Assembly (NCBI GenBank): GCA_002917075.1
Contig: NTMA01000020.1
Location: 372,001-436,000 of the forward strand
Length of the DNA stretch: 64,000 nt
Direction: 5' to 3'
Origin: Hawksworthiomyces lignivorus
Lineage: Eukaryota; Ascomycota; Sordariomycetes; Ophiostomatales; Ophiostomataceae
A program made the translations under genes and the position numbers. Shown here piece by piece: positions 35,401-45,927 of the stretch; within the stretch, counting starts at the first letter, position 1, and every line of letters begins with the position of its first letter. The notes beneath the pieces were generated by a model that was not told the DNA's origin, did no database searches, and saw only the letters and a program-made list of their open reading frames with translations.

Positions 35401-36681
35401 GCCAGAGCCACCGAGGGTTCCTGCATTTTCTATAAATATCGACCAAAGCAATCTAGCTCTCCGGCCAAAATCTGCTGCGCCATACCCTGTTGATGACAAG
35501 CCAGCGCCTCTCAATCTTTCCCGGCCAAAGTCGACCGCACCATATCCCGATGATGATGCGTCTGGGTTGCCGCCTTTATCTCCCCACTACAATCCCCAAA
35601 TTCGACCGAGCAACGGGCAACAGACAGCCACGCGACCTGTAAGTGCTTTTGGTATTCTTCCTTCTAGCACGGCTCCTCAGCAAGGGGGACGGCTATCACA
35701 ACAAAACTTTGGACCCGATCAACGCCCGTTCTCGGTGAACCTCCCGGCTAGACCTCTTGATAATGACTCGCGCGGTCGTGTTGCCTCCACCGGTTGGGAG
35801 CCGCAAGTTCCTAGTGGATACCGAGGAACAAGCCCTGGACCTGGCGGAGCACCTGGTCGTGGCAACCACAATGAGCCATACGATTATGGATATCAACAAC
35901 AACAACAGCCGCGGCCACCACAGCACCAACAGCAGCAAGGCGCACCGCAACGCCTTTCTGGAGGTATGCCTTCTGCCGCAGACAATTCACGGAACCGCCT
36001 GTCTAAGCCTAACCCTAACGCCAATGTGGGTGGCGGCTATGGCCCAGCGCCTGGTCCAGGACCGGCTCCGGGGCCTGGCGCTGGCATACCCGCTCAGCCG
36101 GGTAGGGACTACGGCCCGCGCAGCTCTAGTCGGCCCGTATCAAGTATTCACCCAGTTGGTGGCAATGGACGACCAGATCGCGTGGATTCCTTACCTGTCC
36201 AAGCACAGGGCGGTCACGCCCGTCTCTCAGTTGGTGGTGCTCCCGGAAATATGGGCCCCGCCGGCGGTCAGTTCAAGAACCGTCCTCAGCTGAACGAAGG
36301 AGGCCGCCAGAGCGCACCGCCAGTCCAACCTGGTGGAGGCCCAGGATTTGGCGCACCTCAGGGTCGGCCTGGGTCAGCTGCACCGCCGCGTGTCTCTAGC
36401 ATGGCTCCTGCCCCTATAAACAGCGGACTGGCTGCCCGACCCGCACCTGCTCCAGCCCCTGTGAGCAGCGGACCGACTGCCCGGCCCGTATCTGCTACTG
36501 CCCCTGCAAAACCGAAACCCTCAACAGGCCAAGGGCCGGCGACATTCGAGGAGATGGGAATTCCACAGGGCAAGGGCGACGACGATTGTGTAAGTTGATT
36601 CGAAGTTTCCCTGCTATCTTTATTTCATTTCAACCCTTTACAGAAGACTAATTTTTTTGTACCTCTCAGTGTATCATGTAA
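32499..36681 (+). CDS. Skt5/Chs4-type chitin synthase activator with Sel1 repeats and CaaX box
   Basis: Skt5/Chs4 proteins bind, localise and activate a chitin synthase (Chs3-type in yeast) at the plasma membrane, bud neck or septum. Proposed exons are 32499-32556, 33355-33481, 33733-36589 and 36670-36681, giving 1017 residues in frame. The N-terminal region includes FVPGGFDDYYMPEVIAPSPQ. Residues about 260-520 carry Sel1-like (TPR-related) repeats, for example HPRALFSRSKWLEFGKFGY, GWGRAEYRMGMIYE, GFAKAQLKMGQAYE and ATGEFAMGYYHEIG. The rest is a disordered Pro/Gly/Gln-rich tail. The C-terminus reads TFEEMGIPQGKGDDDC, then a 12-nt exon (TGT ATC ATG TAA) gives the prenylation box CCIM. The branch GACTAAT and acceptor CAG at 36669 support this last exon. 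Yeast Chs4 is also prenylated. The first intron is unusually long (798 nt). Confidence 0.92.
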
Positions 36682-38026
36682 ACGACCGAAGATACTGTCT
36701 CTTGCAGTTCAAACTTTTTGTTGTGGAGTGTCCTAGCAGAAAGCTATTTCCTAAATCTTTAATCTATATATCAGGAGACTGGGAATATTATGTTGACCTT
36801 CGCCTTTCCTTCATTCCACTAGATCTTGAGCGTGCTGGTTTCTTTATCCAACACGCCGTTTGACAGTCTAGGAGGTCTTCGTGTTTTGGCTTATGATACT
36901 ACGACTGACTCTCATGAAAAGAAAAGAAGTAAATGTGGAAATTTCGGTGGCATTGCTTTCGTGTCTATTTATGCTTCCGTGAAGCATCCTCTAAACCCAC
37001 CCATTACCTTGCACATAGATAATATAAGGGTTTCGCTTTTGTATCATATTTTTCCTTCTCTCTCTCTTTATAATCACTCTATCATATTTCGAGCACTGCC
37101 CGCACGGGGGCCTCGAAGTGAAAATACTGCGCAGCTAAACGTAGCTCTACTTAATCTTTTAAAATACAGCGACTTGAATATGACATTCCGAAAAGCGCGA
37201 AGCTTTCATCCAACATATTTTTATACTACCTAGAGTTTGAAATTTCGTACATTATTATCGTAATAAACTGCGTTACATGTCATAGATTGATCTGCGTGCT
37301 AGGGCATTTATAACTGATGTCTCTTTTTGAATCTTCTAGTTGATCCGTCTGATGAAGGAAGAAAATCTTGAAATAGAAAACCTGAAAATAGAACCCATTT
37401 CATAAATATCATGGTCATTGTTTGTTTCACGCCGCGCATCCAACACGGTGAAAAGGCTTCAATTGATTAGGTCTGATAGCATGTCATACCCTGCGCCTTT
37501 GTTACATAACGCAAGGGCGATCCAGCTCCTAGTTGGCGCTGGCAGCGGAGGAAGTTGACATGTTGTTAGTGACGAACGACTTACAGCACTTAAACGGGCA
37601 AACCAATAATCCGGATGCGGGGCTTAATGCCAATTTCACTTTCATTATAGAGGAAGGCGCGACCAATATCAACGTTCAATTTACTAGAGTAGGAAGTGCC
37701 TGGTATTTTCTTGTCAAAAGCATGGCCGCTCGAGAAAATAGCCTTCCACGATCCATTCCTTTGCAGCGTATTTGATCTGTTTCTCTCGCCACCATCTCCA
37801 CCTGAAGCTTTATCTCATATTGCAACGAGATTAGCTGCTGCGACGACGATTGGGCTGTGTACAGTCTTTCAAGATTACCCATGCCTACTACTTCTATCGG
37901 GAAGTACTGTTTTCGTTTTCTCGGCCTGACGGTCCCGTAGCGATTGCACTTGCCACACTACACACGACGGATGTTATCGTTGCAAGACGTTTCATTTCTC
38001 TTTTCTATATCGGTCGGTAACCGATC
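36682..38026. other. Intergenic region upstream of UPF2, no gene seen
   Basis: Tandem spacer of 1.3 kb. It is AT-rich in the first half and carries only short frames, the longest being 135 codons without a recognisable domain. The UPF2 promoter should lie in the right part. Confidence 0.55.
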
Positions 38027-41000
38027 ATGGATCGCGCCAAGAAGCGTACGTACAATGTTTATGGCTTTGCGACGGGCAGCTAGTTTGGTCTAGCGCGCAC
38101 AGAAAGCCCGCTGCTCAAAATACTTACGCCCTTTTGGTTTCTTCTCCTTGTCTCTGTTTCAGCTATCTTGCCTTGTGTTTCTAACCTTTTTTTAGGCCAA
38201 CTACGGGCGTTGAATGAGCGCGCATGGGCAGGGAAAACTGGTAAGAGAAACGCATGCTAACCAGGCAAAATAATACGCATCTACTAACAAACCTATCTAG
38301 GCCTGTTCGCCGTGAATAAGTCTCTGGATTCGTCCCTGAAGAAGAACACTGCGTTTATCCGACGCCTTCGAACGGCCATATCTGCTGCGACATTGAACTC
38401 TTTCCTGCAAGAAATCGCTTCACTCAGCCTGAGCAAATATCTTTCCGAGATCATTTCCGCTTGCTACGAGGGCCTCTGCCGGTTAAAGACACCAGGTGAT
38501 ATTGAGGCGGGTGTTGAGATCGTGTCTGCCCTCCACCAACGTTTTGGCCCTGTGGATTTCACCGAATACCTAGGATGGCTTCTTGGAAAGGGTATGGCCC
38601 CGCCAGACAAGAGCCAGCTGAAGACGCAGACCGCAGAAGCGCGAGAGAAAGACGAGAAGGAGCGCATCACCCTCCAGCGGGTGCTTCTTCGAGTTGTCAC
38701 CGAGCTTTGGCTCGTTGGTGTTTTGCGTACACTGGAAGATGTCAACAGACCGGACGATACAACTAAAGGTGCTGCTGGTAAGACGGCAGAAGTCAAGTTC
38801 CGAACTGGGTCATCAAATAAGGCTGGAAGTGCGGAGCCATTTCCCCTTGCGGTGTTGAAAGATCTTCTTGGGCACGACCGCGACCACACAAACTTACCTT
38901 TGCTGGTTACTTTTGTCAAGACTTTCAGCTGGGACATCTTAGGTGTGAAAGCTGCAGGGACCGAGGGTCGGAAGCTTGGTGACGAATTTGGCACGACGAC
39001 CGCCACCGCCAAAATATCGGAAGAAAGCAGCGTTGACAAAGACGATGCCAAGTCCGATGACATAGCGACAGCTGCTGATGGTAGCAACGAACCGGCGGCT
39101 GAACCTCTAACCGCATCCCAGGATTCCGCAGCTGATGATGCGCCCTTCACCCCGCCTGAGCTACAAGAAAAATTCAAGAACATTCTCACGCGCTATTTTG
39201 AAGATATCAAAGGCCATCTTGTGCGTGATCAAAAGGCTATCTCAAGCCAATCGCGCCGCAATGCAGAAGCTTATGTCAAGTCTGGCGAAGTATTCGAAGA
39301 TCGCCAATCTAATTTTGAAAAGCAAGTCAAGGCCCAAGAACGCCTAGTTTCCAATGCTCAGGTTATTGCTGATGTCATTGGAGCCGAGATGCCTGATCTC
39401 AAAGACGGAGACGAAGCCCAGTCTTCCACAGGTGGTTCTATCGGAATCGTCAAAGCGGGTGACTATTTGCGGGGGCAAGCTGAAGGATCTGGAATCTGGG
39501 AGGACGAAGAAGAGCGCCGCTTTTATGAAAATTTAGTCGACCTCAAGGGCAAGGTGCCCGCTATTTTGTTAGAAGATGGCAAGAAAAAGAAGCTGGAGAC
39601 AGACGAGCAAGTTGGCAAGAAAGTGGATCAGGCTGAGACTTTGGAAACTGTTAATAAGACGGTGGAGAGCTCTGCCGCGGCGACAGGCTCGTCAAATGAC
39701 GACCAATCCACTTCGATTGTGAACAAAAGCATTGGAGCTCAGGTCGACACACTGCTTCTTCGACTGCCTGAGTTGACCAATAAAGACGCAATCGACCAGA
39801 CTGCTATCGACTTTTGTTTTCTCAACTCCAAGGCCTCACGTAACAGGCTGATTAAGGCACTCACAGAAGTACCCAAAGGACGCAGCGATCTTCTGCCGTG
39901 CTGGTCTCGTCTCGTTGCAACTCTCGGTCGATACATGCCCGACATTCCAAAAGGATTAGTCGATTATCTTGATGCTGAGTTTCGCAGCCTCCAGCGCCGG
40001 AAGGACAAGGACTTTCTTGGCCAGGTGCGTCTCAGCAACATTCGCTACCTGGCGGAACTGACAAAATTCGGTATTGTCCCTGAGCATGTTGTTTTTCATT
40101 GTCTCAAAGTTAGCCTCGATGATTTCTCTCGCATGAACATTGAGATAATATCCAATCTACTGGAGAATTGTGGTCGTTACTTGTTGCGCAATCCCGAAAC
40201 GTCACCTCGCATGGCCTCGTTTTTGGAGACGCTGCAGCGGAAGAAATCGATGCAGCATATCGGCCAGACAGAGCGCATGCTCATTGAGAATGCCGTCTAC
40301 TATGTGGACCCACCGGAGCGCCCTGCAATTCAACAGAAAGAGAGAACGCCAATGGATCTTTTTATTCGAAAGCTGATCTATGTCGACCTGTGCAAGCGCA
40401 ATGCCAACAAGATCCTCAGACAGGTTCAAAAGCTTCACTGGGAAGAAAAAGAGGTTCGCACCACCTAGAGCTGTAGTTTCCTGAATGTAAATCACTACCT
40501 TTTCCGTTTATGCTGACTACATTTAGGTCGTGGAACTTCTACGGAAGGTGTTTTCTCGTCCAGGAAAGGTCAAATATGGGAATATCCATCTTCTTGCAGG
40601 CCTTCTCAGTGCTCTTTACCGACACCATTCTGCGTTTGTTATCGATATTGTCGATGGCGTCATAGAGTCGATCGTTTTTGGACTAGAGCTAAACGATTTC
40701 CGATTGAACCAGCGACGTTTAGCCGAAGTCAAGTATTTGGGAGAGTTCTACACTTATCGCCTTCTAGAACATCCTGTCATCTTCGACATGATGTACAAGA
40801 TCTTATCTCTCGGCCACGGCGGCCCTCCTATTCCTGGACGCATCAATCCACTGGATCTTCCAGATGAGTTTTTCCGAATCCGCCTGGTTGCTACGCTCCT
40901 GGAAACCACTGGGGCATACTTCAACAAGGGAGCAGCTGGCAAGAAGCTGGATTATCTGTTGTTTTTCTTTCAGGTTTGTCTCATCTGCCAACAAGCGCAT

Positions 41001-42342
41001 CTTAACGTGATCTGTACTAACAGAGATGGAATTCAGTACTACATCTTTACTAAGAGCCCTTTACCAATGGATATCGAATTCATTGTCCAAGACACCTTCG
41101 CCCTTATTCGGCCCCAGTGGAAGCTAGCAACGAATTTTGAAGAAGCCTATAAAGCGTTTCAGCTTTCCATAGCACAGGACCAGAAAGTGTCGGGAGCCGA
41201 TAAAGCGGTAGAACAGTACGATGGTGCGCCATCCGATGATGAGTCATCAGAAGACGAGAATGAAAATGCAGACGATCTTGCTGTTGGGGAGGCCGAAGGC
41301 GATGAAGAATCATCCTCGGCGGATGAGGATGTCGAGGTACATGATAGGCGCTCTTTCCCATTCTCTTATCGCAACTGGAAAACTAACTCTTAATTAAGGA
41401 TGATGGAGATCGACAAGAGTCTGTGGATCACAGTGAATCTGAAGATGAGGAGATTGTCGTTACACGGGAAGAAGAACAAGTCGATCCTGAGGACGAGGCA
41501 GAATTCGAGCGTGAATACGCAAGAATGATGGCAGAAAGTCTGGAATCCCGCAAATTTGATCGGAAGCCATTATTTGACGTTGCCCTCCCTATGCGTCCCA
41601 AGATTCGCGAGCCTTCCTCGGCCGCTGCTGATGGCAATGGTGCCGGAAACGGAGAAGAAGGCGCAAATGGAAGTTCTTCAACTATGTCATTTTCTCTTCT
41701 TACCAAGCGCGGCAACCGTCAGCAAACCCGGACACTGGAACTTCCGTCAGATTCTGAATTTGCGGTCGCTATGAGAAATCAGCAACAAGCAGAAAGGGAA
41801 GAGCAGCAACGGATCAAGAATCTTGTCCTGAATCTAGATCTGCGCGAAAACGAAGAACTTGATGGTAACCTTAAATCCCTTTCCTATTGGCGTACATTTT
41901 TATACGGAATATGAATGCTCATATTACATCTAATATAGTTCACGAAAAGCCAGCATCCTACTTTCACAACCGATCTGAGAAAGGGGGCAAAGAACGTACT
42001 CAGCGTGTACGCAAGTTACAACTCAGTGATGTTGACTGGTACGGTAATTCCCAAGAGATCTCTCACAGAAAGAAGAGCAAACGAGAACAGCTTCAATTAC
42101 AGCAGCAAAGGAGTACGGTGGTCACAAGTGTGACCTTACATGTGAGCGAAATATCGTGTTCGTCGAACAGAGAGGCGAATATGGAGCTTAGTTGGCACCA
42201 TGACAAAGAACGAAGATCAACCAGTGTTGAAACCACGAGGTCCAAGATCACTCACCCTTATAAATGCTCGGGAAGCGTCCATTTGGCGTTATATGTTACC
42301 AAGTCTAATGCGATTCTCATAACAGGACATAGGAACGCGTGA
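38027..42342 (+). CDS. UPF2: Nonsense-mediated mRNA decay factor Upf2/Nmd2
   Basis: Upf2 bridges Upf1 and Upf3 on mRNAs with premature stops. Proposed exons are 38027-38045, 38196-38240, 38301-40453, 40527-40973, 41037-41336, 41399-41864 and 41939-42342, giving 1277 residues. Three MIF4G-like helical domains are visible: about residues 30-240 (KNTAFIRRLRTAISAATLNS), about 505-690 (FCFLNSKASRNRLIKALTEV) and from about 740 (VFSRPGKVKYGNIHLLAGLL, YIFTKSPLPMDIEFIVQDTF). An acidic Asp/Glu stretch follows, then the Upf1-binding region with EEEQVDPEDEAEFEREYARM. The family C-terminus QRVRKLQLSDVDWYG is reached at 42043. Beyond it the frame stays open for 94 codons. A possible intron 42044-42325 (donor GTAATT, branch CTAAT, acceptor CAG) would give a 1183-residue protein with the same stop codon. 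Introns 40454-40526 (donor GTTCGC) and 40974-41036 (GTTTGT) have weak donors. Confidence 0.92.
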
Positions 42343-45300
42343 CTCGTTTGTAGATTCCGCACATCATGGTTCTCCACCGAATCTAAGATAGACAGTGCTC
42401 ATCTTTTGAGGAATAACCATTCCTTTTGAAACATCTGGAGGCAGGTACCTTCAGCCTTTTGAGACGATATGCTTTTCTGTGTGGCCATTCGACATGACTA
42501 ACGTAATAGATATAAAGATATCAAAGTGCCGCGAACTGAGGCTCAGCTCCGGAAATGGGTAACATAACACTATAATATTACTCCGTTGACGCTTTGGGCA
42601 AGTTGGCGGACAACATCGACTTTTGAAGTCAAACTAAGCTAGACCGCTCTCGTAAACAGCATTGCAGACTCCGCGACGAGGCTTTCCATGAGGATTTTGA
42701 CAAAGTCGGATTGTAAGCTGATGTTGCTGGAGCAGTTTAATCGCATATCAGCGCTAGAAGGAAGAACATATGGAGCCGTTACTGAAAGAGCTTTAAAGCA
42801 CAACAGAGAAACGATACGTGTGTGCGTCTACATGGAAACCAACAGCTATTAAGCTGTGATTGTATACATAGTTCCTTCTGCCTCTCGCTGGTTTTCAATT
42901 CTAGCGGCGACGTTGGCGAGAAGGCAGAAATAGTGCATTGATTGGGTCGAGAACTCTGATCCTCGCAAAGATCGATTGCATTATTTGTATGCTGCCATTC
43001 ATCGCGAATAGCTATATTCCAATTTATTTCCTGGCCGTCAATGCAGAAGAAAGCCATTTTACGCCGCATTTCTATGGTCTCGTTGCGGAGCGTTATCTAC
43101 GCCGCTCAATCGTTTCGGTTGTGTTCCGAGTCCCAAGAAAAGACAATCGTAAATAAGCATAAAAGGGGGAAGGCCAAATGGAGATCCAGATTCCGTGCGA
43201 GTCACGTGTAGCCTCACTTACACATAACAACTTGTCTGCCAAGCTTAACACAGAGGTTATGACGCAGACGATGATATATTATTGCCGTTACGTTAATGGC
43301 CAAAACGGCCTCTAGCTCTTATTCCGTTGTGGTTCGTCCAGCTGGCTTTTCTCCCTTTCACTGACACTCCCATCGTATTACTATCGATTTTTGGGAAACT
43401 TTGGATCTATGCTTCCCTTCCAATGTCATATTCCTTTTGCCTTCTTATGTTTCCCTCCCACCTGATTGCTCCGGATTTCGATACTGGTTTTATTTCCGTG
43501 CTCTATTTGTCCGGATTGGTTGCGTATGTCTCCATTATTTGTTTTCCATTTTATCCTAATTACACCCTAGCAGACGACAGAAATCTCTTTAAAAGGCGAG
43601 ATCGCTACAAGACTAGCCTTAACACGCTGACGAGCTTGGAGAGATGCTCCTCTCTATATTGCATGACGCGTCTTTCATTAGTGCCAAGGTAGGACAAGAC
43701 AAAGACAGATGAGAGCAGAATGGAAAGTGCCAAGGAGGCAAGTCGAACCTTCCTTTTCTGATCTGTTCGGCTATTACTACTCATGGAGAGAGGTGGCCTC
43801 CTCTTCTTCCAGCGCACCTGGATCAAACACTATCATTATGTTTATTTTGTTTCCAAGCTCCACAGAAAGAAGTTGGTGTGGTGCATTCTCTTTCAAAACA
43901 GCATTTCGAGGAAGACTTCAAATGAACAGAGGATATTTCCGGCAGGGTCTGCGCTGCACGCTTCCCGGTGTTGTGCGACATGGGACTAAAAAAAGAACAA
44001 AGATGAAGCAGAGAACAGGCAGTTCCTGAGCTCTTCTATGCCTTCATTCATCTTATATGCTGATATACTCCTCTATACGTCCATGCCCATTCTTCGTTAA
44101 ATACAAATCCCCTGTAATGGGCAGGCCATTTCTCTCCTGGGTGCAGGCAGCTAGTACTGTCCTTCAGTTTGTCTCTTAAGCTTCTCACGAGAAACTATTT
44201 GCGTGCTTTGTTATACCTATCATTTTCACTTCACCCCCTCCCCCTGTCCCACTTTCTCTCCCGATTCAGGCTGTATTTCGTCTCCGAGGCTCTGTGCCTA
44301 AGATTTTTTTTTTACTCTTCTCTTATTCACCCCTTTTCTCTTAGTTCTCAGTGCTTTTTTTTTTCTGCTCTAAATGAAGTTACCAGTAGAGCATTTGTCT
44401 TCCGCTCTGTCTCTTCGCTTCTCTCTCCCATTACTCTAATTATTATTGTTATTTTTTTCCTAGAATTTTCTTTTACAGCCAGCCTCTCTGCCGGTGCCGT
44501 TTCGGGTCCTCGTCTGCCATTTTCACTTAGTGCTTGCGCATCCCTATTTCTTTGGCCAGCCAGATTGTCACGCCTGGCCACGAGTCTAGAGAGAAGATTT
44601 AAATATCAAATGCAAAATAACGGGAGGACGAGAACAACGAAATTACGATGACGAATTAGTTCCGTAAAAAGCTGGAGGAAATCAGATTTCATGGGAGTAA
44701 AGGATTGCTGCTCGGGTGGGAAGGGCCACTATGGCTCTGTTCTGTGTTCCAGGTTCATCTATTCTCCTCGTTTCCGTTGTCCTTCCTTATTCTTGCTTTA
44801 ATAGATTTGCCCAGACACAGCAGGCCGTATTGGCATGCTCAGGCGCTGTTCCAAATTTAATCTTTTCCGCTGTCGTTAATCTCATCTCCCCATTCATTTC
44901 TTCTTATGTATTTTTATCTTCTTGCTGAGTGCTCACCTGTCTTTATTCTTGTCATCCATCCTCATATTCCTTTTCTCTACTCATCGTTCGATGCGCTGAC
45001 TGCAGACGATGCGGTGTTAAACATCTCACATATCTCCTGCTTCGACTTTTCCTTTGTTGTGATAAGTCACCTTTGCATATACGACTCTCCGACTCCTTTT
45101 TTAGTTTTGGGTTTCTGGCAAACAAAGCTCGTCATCAGGCCAACTTCTGAACTCAAGCGGAGACATAAAACTCTTCAAGTCTTCGGGGGATTGCCACCCT
45201 GAAAGAAGCTTACCGGAATTTTTGTCTCTTCTCGTATAATTTTTTTCTGTGTCACTGTATCACTGTCTTTCTTGTTTTATTGTGGTTTATTTGCCATCAG

Positions 45301-45927
45301 CGAGCTTAGCCCTCTCAGTGTTTGACGATTTTACGTCGCCCCTACCCAAAGGCGCTTGGTCGCGTTCCACGACTGCATCTCTTTTTGTCTTCGTGCCACT
45401 GCCAAATTGAAATTCGCTGGAGCCCACCGGTGGATAGCCGCTTCGTCGAACCCTCGCAACCTTTACGATCTGTCGACTCAACTCGGGCAGAGAGATACAA
45501 TAGGGCGTCTCAAAAAGGCACGTCGAAAACGAACGACATAGTCGACTCCAGGCCTTCTAACACACACATATTTGACCTCGAGCGCATGAACAAATCCCTT
45601 TTTATGGTCGATATCAAGATAGCGACGCCGTTAAACAGACTCCGGATGGCTTCATAACGACTACGTTACCTTCCGCTTTCCTCTCGATCGTCCTCATCCT
45701 CCGCCAACTCTAGAGCCCGCCAATTGTATTCTCTCGTCGATTAATCAAACCTTGTTTTTTGGGGGGGGCGTACTGCAAGACTGGGTTGTCCTTGTTGGAT
45801 CATAACCAGACGAGGCCCGTTCTGCGAGGGGCCTTTATTGGCGCTGTTATCAGGGGCTGTCTTGTGGGCAATCCGTACTTATTAGCCAGTTAGACGGCTT
45901 TTAACGACCTTTTTTGAACAAGGAAAT
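42343..45927. promoter_or_regulatory. Long region upstream of the chitin synthase gene
   Basis: These 3.6 kb have no supportable gene. A strong CT-rich tract lies on the plus strand at about 44200-44480, some 1.45 kb before the chitin synthase ATG. More CT-rich DNA lies at 44880-45290. The tracts suggest that transcription of the next gene starts far upstream, giving a long leader, but this is inference. Confidence 0.45.

Noticed and set aside
36003..36022. A telomere-like CCTAACCCTAACG stretch
   Set aside because: It lies inside the Skt5 coding region (residues Lys-Pro-Asn-Pro-Asn-Ala) and has only about two units, so it is not a telomeric repeat.
45440..45460. A GTTCGA-like T-loop on the minus strand suggesting a tRNA
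   Set aside because: The flanking bases do not pair as a T stem, and no D or anticodon arm is found upstream.
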